A stretch of 42,484 nt of DNA from Christensenella sp. UBA1750 (GTDB lineage Bacteria; Bacillota; Clostridia; Christensenellales; UBA1750): assembly GCA_002315655.1 (NCBI GenBank), contig DCHO01000062.1:1308-43791 (forward strand), read 5' to 3'. The notes below the pieces were generated by a model. The model saw only the letters and a program-made list of their open reading frames with translations, ran no database searches and was not told the origin of the DNA. Below are positions 1 through 6,983 of the stretch, piece by piece. The position numbers and the translations under genes are program-made. How positions within the stretch are numbered: position 1 is the first letter of the stretch; every line of letters starts with the position of its first letter.

Positions 1-1
1 C

Positions 2-310
2 GCCGAGTTGTGCGGTGTTGCCTTAAAAAACCTTGCCGGAAACCAGCGTCTGATGGTCGCAAAGGCCATTGACAAGGTTTCGGAAAACCCCTTGCCCGTA
101 TCCATGGGCGGCTACGGAAAGCCGCTCGGAAACAAGGGCGGCAACGACCTGACGGGGTTTCTCAAAATCAAGCTGAAAAGTGCCGGGATTCGCGTCGTCT
201 ATCGGCTGATTCACACGGAATCGGAAATGCTGGTCGTGGTCATCGGGGTTCGCGCCGACGACGAGGTTTACGACATGGCACACCGCCGCATCGAAAAACA
301 CACCCTGTAA
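2..310 (+). CDS. RelE/ParE-family toxin, 5' end cut by window edge
   Basis: The reading frame is open to the left edge, so the gene starts upstream; the first in-frame start inside the window is a TTG at 8. The visible 102 residues fit the RelE/HigB-type mRNA-interferase fold: an AIDKVSENPLP helix-loop segment, a basic FLKIKLKSAGIRVVYRL strand pair, and a C-terminal VIGVRADDEVYDMAHRRI segment. Proteins of this family act as ribosome-dependent RNases held in check by a co-transcribed antitoxin. No antitoxin is visible downstream, so if there is one it lies to the left of the window. The next gene, an XRE regulator, is convergent and so is not an obvious partner. Family call is good; toxin activity is inferred. 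Confidence 0.75.
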   Translation, partial: AELCGVALKNLAGNQRLMVAKAIDKVSENPLPVSMGGYGKPLGNKGGNDLTGFLKIKLKSAGIRVVYRLIHTESEMLVVVIGVRADDEVYDMAHRRIEKHTL

Positions 311-317
311 ATGAAAA

Positions 318-353
318 ACCTCTGTTTCCCAGCGGAAGCAGAGGTCGATTTTT
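318..353. terminator. Bidirectional terminator between RelE and XRE genes
   Basis: ACCTCTG (318-324) pairs with CAGAGGT (339-345), extended inward by TTTCC/GGAAG-type pairs. A T-run follows on the plus strand (349-353) and an A-run precedes it (T-run on minus). It can stop both convergent genes. Confidence 0.75.
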
Positions 354-594
354 ATTCAATTTCCTGTTCCAGTTCGCGGAACTCCTTCGTGTTGAAAAAT
401 TCCGTGATGGAAATGTCCATGCCATCGCATAGCATCTTGATCGTCACGATTCCCGGATTGACGCTTTTCCCGTAAAGTATATTTTTGATGGTCGATGGCG
501 GCACCGCCGAATCCATCGCCAGCTTGTGTATCGACAGCCTTTTGTCGTACATCAGCTGCATAAGCCTTTCCTTGACCACAAAATATGTTCCCAT
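352..594 (-). CDS. XRE-family helix-turn-helix regulator (80 aa)
   Basis: A short Cro/CI-type DNA-binding protein with nothing but the HTH: residues about 5-60 carry the pattern RLSIHKLAMDSAVPPSTIKNILYG (helices 2 and 3), followed by an acidic tail ending EFRELEQEIE. The frame runs up to an ATG at 624, but the best -10 (630-635) would put transcription start almost on that codon. The ATG at 594 has a GGGTGG ribosome site in front, so 594 is chosen. It is divergent from an exported lipoprotein gene, and its promoter region carries a 16-bp motif (642-657) shared with the second XRE gene of the window. Autoregulation plus control of the lipoprotein is a reasonable inference. Confidence 0.8.
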   Translation of the reverse strand: MGTYFVVKERLMQLMYDKRLSIHKLAMDSAVPPSTIKNILYGKSVNPGIVTIKMLCDGMDISITEFFNTKEFRELEQEIE

Positions 595-629
595 ACTGCC
601 ACCCACACTTATTCTGTCTTTCACTGCCT

Positions 630-657
630 ATTTTATGTAAGAACAGTTGACACAATG
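630..657 (-). promoter_or_regulatory. Promoter and candidate operator of the XRE gene
   Basis: On the minus strand a TAAAAT -10 (630-635) lies 6 nt from the motif at 642-657 (plus strand AACAGTTGACACAATG). A near-identical motif sits at exactly the same spacing from the -10 of the XRE gene at 25069-25380. The motif also covers the -35 of the divergent lipoprotein promoter. Confidence 0.55.
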
Positions 658-675
658 GGCTAAATATGGTACAGT
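647..675 (+). promoter_or_regulatory. Promoter of the lipoprotein gene
   Basis: TTGACA (647-652), 17-nt spacer, TACAGT (670-675). The -35 lies inside the candidate XRE operator. Confidence 0.55.
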
Positions 676-710
676 ATAGGCTATAAATAGTCTATCGGAG
701 GAATAAAGCA

Positions 711-1787
711 ATGACAAAAATTACATTCAGAATCAGTTCTATTGTTTTTTCTCTACTTATCATTCTAAATCTGTCTGCTTGTCAAGGAAATACCAAAGTT
801 GAAGCGACAGAAAGTCCAGTTCCGACCCAAACACAAGAGAACACAGCAACCCCGCTTCCTGACAACTGGGTTTCTACCGGTCTGGGCACAATTATTCCCT
901 ATCCTGAATCCGATAATATTGAAATTAGTGAAGACAACGCTGAGTATTTTTCTGCAACAATCAGCAATTACGAACAATCTCAATTCGATAAATACGTTTC
1001 TATGTGTAAATCATATGGGTTCAATATTGATAGTGATTATTCAACCTGGTACTACACTGCTTTTAATTCAAATGATTTCAATATTGATATTTTCTATAAT
1101 GATTCTAATAAAGAAATGTCGATTGATCTTTCAGCACCTCCCGAACTTGATACTATATATTGGCCTAATAATGAAATGGTCAAAAGATTGCCGGTTCCAC
1201 AAGCAACAACAGGATACATAGAATGTGACTCATCAACACGGTTAGAAGCATATCTTGGCGAATCAAGCAAAGCAGTATTCAACGATTATATAAATAAATG
1301 CATGGAGAATGGATTTACAGTAGATTATTATCGTGACGAAGCCACCTTTTCAGCCTACGACGAAGAAGGATATTACCTAAGACTGGAACGAATATCTTCA
1401 GCAATATTTAGCATTATTATTCATGCTCCCGAAGAAGATGAAACGACTTCTTCACAAGCGCCAACATCAAGTCCAATAACTACATCCGAAGAACATACAG
1501 AACCAATAAAGGATTCGGTTCGTGAAGAAGTCAAGGAATTCTTGGAAAGCTACGAGGCCTTCTATGATGAATACATTGAGTTCATGGACAAATACTATAC
1601 CACCGATAATGCTTCATTAACCATGCTGGCTGATTACTCAAAAATGCTTATCAAGTACGAAGACTTCAACAAAAAGTACGATGAACTGGATGACGGAACC
1701 TTTACCGAAGCCGAAGAGAAACTGTATATAGACACGCAGTTAAGAGTGAACAACAAATTGCTGAAAGCAATGGAAAACTGGAATTAG
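711..1787 (+). CDS. Exported lipoprotein of unknown function (358 aa)
   Basis: A GGAGG site precedes the ATG. Residues 1-24 form a type II signal peptide with a clear LSAC lipobox, so the mature protein should be lipid-anchored outside the membrane at Cys24. A Thr/Pro/Glu-rich linker follows (about 30-50), then two repeats of a compact domain (about 50-145 and 150-240, each with a YxxYV/INxCxxxGFxxD-type core, for example KYVSMCKSYGFNID and DYINKCMENGFTVD). A second Ser/Thr linker leads to a helical C-terminal domain (about 265-358, YEAFYDEYIEFMDKYYTTDN), which resembles a domain seen in other Clostridia lipoproteins. Base composition is clearly more AT-rich than its neighbours, suggesting transfer. 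Function not recognised. Confidence 0.75.
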   Translation: MTKITFRISSIVFSLLIILNLSACQGNTKVEATESPVPTQTQENTATPLPDNWVSTGLGTIIPYPESDNIEISEDNAEYFSATISNYEQSQFDKYVSMCKSYGFNIDSDYSTWYYTAFNSNDFNIDIFYNDSNKEMSIDLSAPPELDTIYWPNNEMVKRLPVPQATTGYIECDSSTRLEAYLGESSKAVFNDYINKCMENGFTVDYYRDEATFSAYDEEGYYLRLERISSAIFSIIIHAPEEDETTSSQAPTSSPITTSEEHTEPIKDSVREEVKEFLESYEAFYDEYIEFMDKYYTTDNASLTMLADYSKMLIKYEDFNKKYDELDDGTFTEAEEKLYIDTQLRVNNKLLKAMENWN

Positions 1788-1796
1788 TGATACATC

Positions 1797-1823
1797 AAAA
1801 GCCGTCCATAGCAGGCGGCTTTT
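1797..1823 (+). terminator. Terminator after the lipoprotein gene
   Basis: AAAAGCCG (1797-1804) pairs with CGGCTTTT (1816-1823), with the stem itself ending in T residues. Usable from either side. Confidence 0.6.
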
Positions 1824-1833
1824 GCCATATTCT

Positions 1834-2361
1834 CTATTTTTTCCAGATTTTCGGCCACATGGAGCCGAAGGAGTACAGTGCCATGAAGATGCGGAACCGG
1901 GGCTTGGAGAAGCGGCCGTTGCGGGTCAGAATCTGCTCGTCAATGCCGTTCATGCGGAGCCAATAGCCGCTGTCGGAAAAGCCGCACTTTTGATAGAAGC
2001 GTTTCCGTCCGCGGACGATCTCGGCATCCTTTCCGTTTTCGTCCCCGATGGAGGTGATGACCGTCTTTTTCGGGAACCGATGTGCCAGCGAATCCAGCAT
2101 TTCCCTGCCGTAGCCGTGTCCGCGCAGGACTTCGTCCACCGCAAAGAACATGAGAAACACCTGCCGCCCGCTCAGGGCGTAATACAGAAATCCACAGAGG
2201 GTGTCTCCGTCATAGAACGCCTCAAAGCGCGTGTTTCCGAACAGAGACAGAAACACCATGAGGAAATACGGCATCCGCTCCTTAGGCGCAAAAGCGGCGT
2301 GGTAAATGCGCTTGACCCCGCAATCCTTAAAGCCTACCCATTTTACTGTCAGTTTGTTCAT
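1834..2361 (-). CDS. GNAT-family N-acetyltransferase (175 aa)
   Basis: The central block FFAVDEVLRGHGYGREMLDSLAHRF (about 73-97) is the acetyl-CoA-binding motif A of the GNAT fold (R/Q-x-x-G-x-G/A), and RKRFYQKCGFSDSGY is the following motif B. The substrate cannot be read from the sequence. The gene starts 6 nt after the pseudouridine synthase stop and is probably translated from the same message. The C-terminal 35 residues (RNGRFSKPRFRIFMALYSFG) are basic and aromatic and go beyond the usual GNAT core. Shine-Dalgarno is weak, consistent with translational coupling. Confidence 0.8.
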   Translation of the reverse strand: MNKLTVKWVGFKDCGVKRIYHAAFAPKERMPYFLMVFLSLFGNTRFEAFYDGDTLCGFLYYALSGRQVFLMFFAVDEVLRGHGYGREMLDSLAHRFPKKTVITSIGDENGKDAEIVRGRKRFYQKCGFSDSGYWLRMNGIDEQILTRNGRFSKPRFRIFMALYSFGSMWPKIWKK

Positions 2362-2367
2362 GTTCCG

Positions 2368-3234
2368 TCAGCCGTTCAGCGTGAATTTCGGGGAAACGGA
2401 GAACTTTCTGCCGCTTAAATACCCCAGCGCGGAGCCCTTGGGGAAGGTGAATTCCACCCGCGTTGCCCAGAGCTGCTGGCGGGTGATCTTCCACAGCTTG
2501 TTCTTCTCGCGGTCGCCGTAGCGGTCGTCGCCCACAACGGGATAGCCGATGTGCGCCAGATGGGCGCGAATCTGATGGGTGCGCCCGGTGATGAGGTCAA
2601 CCTCCAGCAGGGAATATTCGCCGCAGGAATCCAGCATGGCGTATTCCGTCTCGATGAGCTGCGCGCCGGGAGCCGCCCAGTCGTAGATGGTGACTTTGGA
2701 GGCCTGCGCGTCCTTTTTGAGATAAGCATGGAGCTTTGCAGCGCCCTCCTTAGGCTTTCCCCAGACCAGCGTGCGGTAAATCTTGCGCACGGTGCGGTCA
2801 CGGAAGGCCGCTTCCAATAAGTCCTGCGCCTGCTTGTTCCGGGCGAAAACCACAAGCCCGCCGGTGTTGTAGTCCAGCCGGTGACAGGCGACGGCTTCGG
2901 GGTAGAAGACACGCAGCTCGTCCTGCAAGCAGGGGATGCCTTCGCGCTCCTCCACCACGGTGATGCCGGGCTTTTTGTTCACGATGATGATGTTCTTATC
3001 CTCAAAGACGATCTCGGGCTTCTCGCCGCTGTCTAAATATTTATCGTCAATGTAGAGCATCAGCACGTCGTCCGGGTAAATCAGCTCATCGGCATAGAGC
3101 CGCTTTCCGTCCCTGCGCACGTCGCGGTTGGCAAGTGCCTTGCGCATGATTTGCGGCGGAATGGCGGGATAGGTGCGGTACAAAAAATTCTGCAAGGAAA
3201 TGGGCTTGTCGATGCCCGCTTTGATCTCCCTCAT
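2368..3234 (-). CDS. RluA-family RNA pseudouridine synthase (288 aa)
   Basis: Converts specific uridines in RNA, typically 23S rRNA, to pseudouridine. An S4-like RNA-binding domain occupies about 12-75. The catalytic domain (80-260) contains HRLDYNTGG with the catalytic Asp121. The family consensus is HRLDxxTSG, so this has Gly in place of Ser. The late motif LLEVDLITGRTHQIRAHL is the standard RluA motif III. Length is normal. GGAGG precedes the ATG, and a TATAAT promoter lies between it and the terminator of the gene upstream. Which RNA position it modifies (RluD-like or other) cannot be told. Confidence 0.9.
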   Translation of the reverse strand: MREIKAGIDKPISLQNFLYRTYPAIPPQIMRKALANRDVRRDGKRLYADELIYPDDVLMLYIDDKYLDSGEKPEIVFEDKNIIIVNKKPGITVVEEREGIPCLQDELRVFYPEAVACHRLDYNTGGLVVFARNKQAQDLLEAAFRDRTVRKIYRTLVWGKPKEGAAKLHAYLKKDAQASKVTIYDWAAPGAQLIETEYAMLDSCGEYSLLEVDLITGRTHQIRAHLAHIGYPVVGDDRYGDREKNKLWKITRQQLWATRVEFTFPKGSALGYLSGRKFSVSPKFTLNG

Positions 3235-3265
3235 GTTCTCTCTCCTCCATCACAATTTCGTCCCT

Positions 3266-3294
3266 ATTATACAGGAAAAAGCGGGATTTGTCCC
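3266..3294 (-). promoter_or_regulatory. Promoter of the rluA-type gene
   Basis: Minus strand: GGGACA (3289-3294), 17-nt spacer, TATAAT (3266-3271). The -35 overlaps the terminator of the upstream metallopeptidase gene. Confidence 0.55.
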
Positions 3295-3297
3295 GCT
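3275..3297 (-). terminator. Terminator of the YgjP-like gene
   Basis: Minus strand stem AGCGGGA/TCCCGCT (3291-3297 with 3280-3286), 4-nt loop, then TTTTTCC. Confidence 0.75.
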
Positions 3298-3320
3298 AAA
3301 TTTGTATAAAATCAAGGTGT

Positions 3321-3866
3321 TTACAGCAGCCGCAGCAGCTCGTTTCCGTGAATTTTCAGCCACTTGTGCGTTTCCTCGTATTGCGGCATCACGCGCAGCA
3401 CTTCCCGGTAAAAGTCGGACGAGTGGTTCATCTGCTTCAAGTGGCACAGTTCATGCACCACCACCGCGTCCCGCACAGCTTCCGGCGCGAGCATCAGCAG
3501 GTAATTTAAGTTCAGATTGCCGCCCGATGAGCAGCTTCCCCAGCGGGTCTTCTGCCCGCGAATGGTGATGCGGTTCACCTGCACGCCGATGATCGGCGCA
3601 AAATGCTCCGCCCGCCTTGCAAGGTCAGTCTTCGCATTTGCGATGAGCGTCTTTTTCTCGATCTCCGTAAGCGGCACAACAGCGGCCAGCTTCTTTTCCT
3701 CTGCCGCCTGCTCCCGCAGCTTCTTTTCGATCCAACTTTTGTTTTCCGCAACGAACCGTTCGATCTGTTTCTTTGTGGCAAAATGCGGGGCTCGGACAAT
3801 GATGCTTCCATCCTTTACCTGAATCGCCAACGTTCTGCGGTCGCTGCGGATGATTTCGACATTCAT
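3321..3866 (-). CDS. YgjP-like M48-type zinc metallopeptidase (181 aa)
   Basis: The zinc motif HELCH (138-142) with a downstream third ligand in NHSSDF (His148) and the preceding RWGSCS signature (109-113) identify the YgjP/WLM-like family (COG1451). Members are small cytosolic metalloproteins of uncertain substrate; E. coli YgjP has been associated with UTP pyrophosphatase activity. The N-terminal 60 residues form the family's usual beta domain and an Arg/Lys-rich helix. The start codon overlaps the MFS stop (ATGA), so the two genes are translationally coupled. A terminator follows directly. Length and motifs are complete. Confidence 0.85.
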   Translation of the reverse strand: MNVEIIRSDRRTLAIQVKDGSIIVRAPHFATKKQIERFVAENKSWIEKKLREQAAEEKKLAAVVPLTEIEKKTLIANAKTDLARRAEHFAPIIGVQVNRITIRGQKTRWGSCSSGGNLNLNYLLMLAPEAVRDAVVVHELCHLKQMNHSSDFYREVLRVMPQYEETHKWLKIHGNELLRLL

Positions 3867-5077
3867 GATTTCAGAGTTCCCGCCGCTTCGGGCAGCTTCT
3901 TTTTGAGCAGGAATCTGCCCGCAAGCAGGGTGCCAAGCAGCAGGACGAGGGACACCATGGTGAGCAGTCCTGCCGTGGTGAAGGCCGTGCGCACGCCCAC
4001 CGCGTCGATGAGCACGCCGCCTAAGAGATTGCCCAAAATGCCCGCCATGGCGGCGGTGGAGGCAAAGAGGGTCTGCGCGGTGGCTTTCAGATCGTCGGGC
4101 GCAAGGGCGTAGACGTAGTTGGTCATGGTGCCGATCAAAATCCCGTTGCCAAGGCCGTGGGCAGTGGAAACGGCGATCATGCCGCCCAAGGAATTGCAGA
4201 CGGGCAACAGCAGCTCATCTGCCGCCATTAAGGTAATGCCGATGCCGATTAAGTACGGCAGGGACAGCTTTTTGCGGAACTTCACCATGAGCAGCAGCAC
4301 GGGAATCTCCGCAATGGCGCGGTAGCCGTAAATGTAGCCGATGAGAGCGGAGTCGATACCCATGTCGCTCATTAAGTACGGCAGGAAGTTGATCATGGAA
4401 TTGACGGGCAGATAATAGAAGATGCCCATGATGAGGAACGCAACGTAATAATAGTTTTTGAACAGCCGCGAAAAGTGCATTTCTCTCAACGGAATGTGCT
4501 TGGATGCGCCCGCCTCATCCTTTCCCACGAAGGCTAAAATGAACATGGGGATGGTGGCGACGGAATAGAGGTAGAAGGTGGACTTGACCCCGATGGTGGG
4601 CAGAATCAGCGACATGACAAAGGCGATGACAGCGTATGCGATGGAGCCCCACCAGCGGATCGCGCCGTAATTGAGCTTGTGGATGTTGGCGGAGGTGACG
4701 ACCCAGGTGTCCTTCAAGGCACCTGCGGGGGTCTTAAAAAAGTTACCGATGACGAGCACCACCATGACCATGGGCACAATGCCCAAAGTTACGGCGGAGG
4801 CCGCAGGAATCAGTGCCCACATGGCAACGGCGACAAACAGCAGAATGATCATCACCTTGCGGGGGGAGCGCACCTTGTCCGACACCGCGCCCCAGATGGG
4901 GCCGCCGACGATGGCGGCAATGGACATGAGCGCGTTTAGGATGCCGATCTGCGTGGAACTCATCCCCTGCTTTTGCAGAAACACCGTCACATAGCTGGCC
5001 ACAAGGTAGGAAAACCAATACGCCGCCTCCACGCCGGAGAGCAGCCAATATCTTGAAGTGTTGCTTTGCTCCTTCAT
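3863..5077 (-). CDS. MFS transporter, LacY/NupG-like group (404 aa)
   Basis: Twelve hydrophobic segments with the MFS loop 2-3 signature GAVSDKVRSPRK and a second half beginning near FSRLFKNYYYVAFLIMG point to a solute/H+ symporter of the MFS_1-like group. The cargo is not readable. The frame extends to a TTG at 5098, but the likely promoter (-10 at 5113-5118) would leave that codon's AGGAG site untranscribed. The ATG at 5077 (MKEQSNTSRYW) is therefore preferred, although its GGAAAGGA site is somewhat far (about 11 nt). It ends in a 4-nt overlap with the metallopeptidase gene and is divergent from the amino-sugar operon. Confidence 0.8.
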   Translation of the reverse strand: MKEQSNTSRYWLLSGVEAAYWFSYLVASYVTVFLQKQGMSSTQIGILNALMSIAAIVGGPIWGAVSDKVRSPRKVMIILLFVAVAMWALIPAASAVTLGIVPMVMVVLVIGNFFKTPAGALKDTWVVTSANIHKLNYGAIRWWGSIAYAVIAFVMSLILPTIGVKSTFYLYSVATIPMFILAFVGKDEAGASKHIPLREMHFSRLFKNYYYVAFLIMGIFYYLPVNSMINFLPYLMSDMGIDSALIGYIYGYRAIAEIPVLLLMVKFRKKLSLPYLIGIGITLMAADELLLPVCNSLGGMIAVSTAHGLGNGILIGTMTNYVYALAPDDLKATAQTLFASTAAMAGILGNLLGGVLIDAVGVRTAFTTAGLLTMVSLVLLLGTLLAGRFLLKKKLPEAAGTLKS

Positions 5078-5112
5078 TTGGGTCAAAATCCTTTCCAAGC
5101 CATTATGCTCCT

Positions 5113-5141
5113 ATTTTACACCCCAAACGCCGTTTCTTCAA
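5113..5141 (-). promoter_or_regulatory. Promoter of the MFS-ygjP operon
   Basis: Minus strand TTGAAG (5136-5141), 17-nt spacer, TAAAAT (5113-5118). Confidence 0.55.
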
Positions 5142-5173
5142 TGCACATCACAGATTGATAACATGAGAAACGG

Positions 5174-5202
5174 TGGAAAACCGTACTCTGTCGTGCTACA
5201 AT
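5174..5202 (+). promoter_or_regulatory. Promoter of the GDPD-nagB-AGE operon
   Basis: TGGAAA (5174-5179), 17-nt spacer, TACAAT (5197-5202); the GGAGG of the first gene follows about 20 nt later. Confidence 0.5.
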
Positions 5203-5235
5203 AAGCGTAATGAATGATTTCCGGAGGAAAGAATC

Positions 5236-5961
5236 ATGTTTACACTGATCGCGCATCGCGGCGCGTGCTGCGAAGCACAGGAAAATACACTGAAATCGCT
5301 TGAAATGGCGGCGGATTTGGGCGCGGATGTGGTCGAGTGCGACCCGGGGCTGACCCAAGACGGCAAGCTCATCCTTTTCCACGACAACGACCTGCAAAGG
5401 CTGGCGGGCGACCCGCGAAAGCATTCCGACATGACCCGGTCGGAAGTGCGGGAATCTCTGGGAAAAGCCGGACTGACCCTCACCACCATGGAAGACTTGG
5501 AAAACCATTACCGTAAGGACGCGGCCATCCTTTTTGACATGAAAATCCACCCCACCGACGAGATTTTCTTCCGTTATCTGAAAAATTTGCCCTTCCGCGC
5601 CATCGCGGGCGTGCACAGCGTTTCCGAGGCGAAACTTGCCGTGGAGGTCTTGGGCGGCGAAAACGTGCTGGCCTTCATGCCCAAGCCGGAGGACTGGGAG
5701 GCCTACGGAAGCGCGGGCTGCGGCAATCTCCGGCTGTGGGAGCACTGGCTGGGTGAGTACACCCCCGATCTGCTCAAAGCCAAATTCCCCAAGGCGCAGG
5801 TGTGGATCATGGCGCGGGATGTGAACAATTCCCATCCCCTGCACTGCATGGACGGCTCAAAAGAATCCATCGACAAGGCAATGGCCATGCACGCAGACGG
5901 AATGCTGCTCAACGACATCCGCATGGCGCGGGCGTATGTGGATTCCAAGGAGGCAAAATGA
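5236..5961 (+). CDS. Glycerophosphodiester phosphodiesterase family protein (241 aa)
   Basis: TIM-barrel GDPD enzymes hydrolyse glycerophosphodiesters to glycerol-3-phosphate and an alcohol. The protein begins with the HRG motif (7-9) and ENT (16-18), then the metal ligands of VECDPGLTQDG (Glu34, Asp36) and the general acid/base His49 in LFHDN. Later motifs are FDMKIH in place of the usual ExK, and WIMARDVN near the C-terminus in the place of the family's xWTVN. No signal peptide is seen, so it should be cytosolic. It heads a four-gene operon with overlapping or touching reading frames and has a strong GGAGG. The FDMK substitution is worth noting, as it may narrow the substrate. Confidence 0.85.
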   Translation: MFTLIAHRGACCEAQENTLKSLEMAADLGADVVECDPGLTQDGKLILFHDNDLQRLAGDPRKHSDMTRSEVRESLGKAGLTLTTMEDLENHYRKDAAILFDMKIHPTDEIFFRYLKNLPFRAIAGVHSVSEAKLAVEVLGGENVLAFMPKPEDWEAYGSAGCGNLRLWEHWLGEYTPDLLKAKFPKAQVWIMARDVNNSHPLHCMDGSKESIDKAMAMHADGMLLNDIRMARAYVDSKEAK

Positions 5962-6200
5962 ACGATTCGGAATTGTGGACGCTGTACCTAAACTACCTGA
6001 AAGCCAGACTGCACCCGGAGCAGGAGACCGAAGCCTTATCCGCCTTTGAAAGCGCGGTTGCAGAGGCCACCCACGGCACCATGACCGTTCCCGAATGGCA
6101 GGTCAAGCACGAACTGGAAATGCAGGAAGAACTGGAACGCATTCAAAAGATGCTGGAAAATCAGCCGAAGGGCATTCACATCATCGGAACGGTAAAATAA
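5958..6200 (+). CDS. Small protein of unknown function (80 aa)
   Basis: The ATG overlaps the GDPD stop (ATGA), and an AAGGAGG sits just inside the end of GDPD, which supports real translation. The protein is acidic, Glu-rich and helical throughout, with a probable amphipathic or coiled segment at 46-68 (VKHELEMQEELERIQKMLE) and a hydrophobic tail GIHIIGTVK. It has no signal peptide, cysteine pair or recognisable motif. I do not recognise it. Its position between the phosphodiesterase and nagB suggests a role in the same amino-sugar pathway, but nothing in the sequence says what. Confidence 0.65.
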   Translation: MNDSELWTLYLNYLKARLHPEQETEALSAFESAVAEATHGTMTVPEWQVKHELEMQEELERIQKMLENQPKGIHIIGTVK

Positions 6201-6215
6201 GGAGGAACAATCGTT

Positions 6216-6983
6216 ATGATTATGAAACAGTTTGACTTGGATAAGCTGCACATTGCAGTCTTTGACACCCGCAAGGCCATGGGCGACGCCGCCGGGCATG
6301 ACGCCGCAGAGGCCATCCGCAAGGCACTCTCCGAAAAGGACACCATCAATGTGATGTTCGCCGCCGCGCCCTCCCAGAACGAGACGCTGGCCGCGCTGCT
6401 TTCCGAGGAAGGCATCGCCTGGAACCGCATCAACGCCTTCCACATGGACGAATATGTGGGTCTTAGCGAGAATCACCCCGCGGGCTTCCGCAACTTCTTA
6501 AAACGCGCCATCTTCGACAAAAAGCCCTTCAAGTCGGTAAATCTCTTAAACGGCAACGCGGAAGACCCCGAAAAAGAGGCCGCACGCTATTCCCAGCTGC
6601 TCAAAGACAATCCGCTGGATGTGTGCCTACTTGGCATCGGTGAAAACGGGCACATTGCCTTCAACGACCCGCCCGTGGCGGACTTCAACGACAAAACCTT
6701 TGTGAAAATCGTGGAGCTGGAACAGCGCTGCCGCGAGCAGCAGGTGCACGACGGCTGCTTTGAAAAGCTGGAACAGGTGCCCACCCACGCCCTGACTGTG
6801 ACCATTCCGGGGCTTGTTCAGGCCAAAGCCATGTTCTGCTCCGTGCCCGCCGCAACCAAAGCCGAGGCGGTTTACAAGCTGGTCAACCGGGACATTTCCG
6901 AGGCCTGCCCCTGCACGATTTTGCGCCGGCACGAAAATGCGTATTTCTACGCAGACAAGGATTCCGGAAAGGACATTCTGTAA
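6216..6983 (+). CDS. nagB: Glucosamine-6-phosphate deaminase (255 aa)
   Basis: Converts glucosamine-6-phosphate to fructose-6-phosphate plus ammonia, the step that brings amino sugars into glycolysis. Diagnostic motifs are FHMDEYVGL (75-83, with Asp78), LLGIGENGHIAFNDPP (138-153, with the catalytic His146) and a C-terminal AMFCSVPAATKAEAVYKLV. Length is normal for NagB. A GGAGG precedes the ATG by 9 nt. The TAATG junction with the epimerase gene that follows (1-nt overlap) implies tight coupling. No nagA (deacetylase) is in the window. The wider NagB/SugarP-isomerase family includes relatives, so specificity is likely rather than certain. Confidence 0.85.
   Translation: MIMKQFDLDKLHIAVFDTRKAMGDAAGHDAAEAIRKALSEKDTINVMFAAAPSQNETLAALLSEEGIAWNRINAFHMDEYVGLSENHPAGFRNFLKRAIFDKKPFKSVNLLNGNAEDPEKEAARYSQLLKDNPLDVCLLGIGENGHIAFNDPPVADFNDKTFVKIVELEQRCREQQVHDGCFEKLEQVPTHALTVTIPGLVQAKAMFCSVPAATKAEAVYKLVNRDISEACPCTILRRHENAYFYADKDSGKDIL

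Noticed and set aside
2..594. RelE toxin and XRE protein as a toxin-antitoxin pair
   Set aside because: The genes are convergent and have a bidirectional terminator between them; known RelE/HigB pairs are co-directional.
5116..5844. 242-residue minus-strand open frame opposite the GDPD gene
   Set aside because: GDPD motifs on the plus strand are complete; the shadow frame crosses the divergent promoters.
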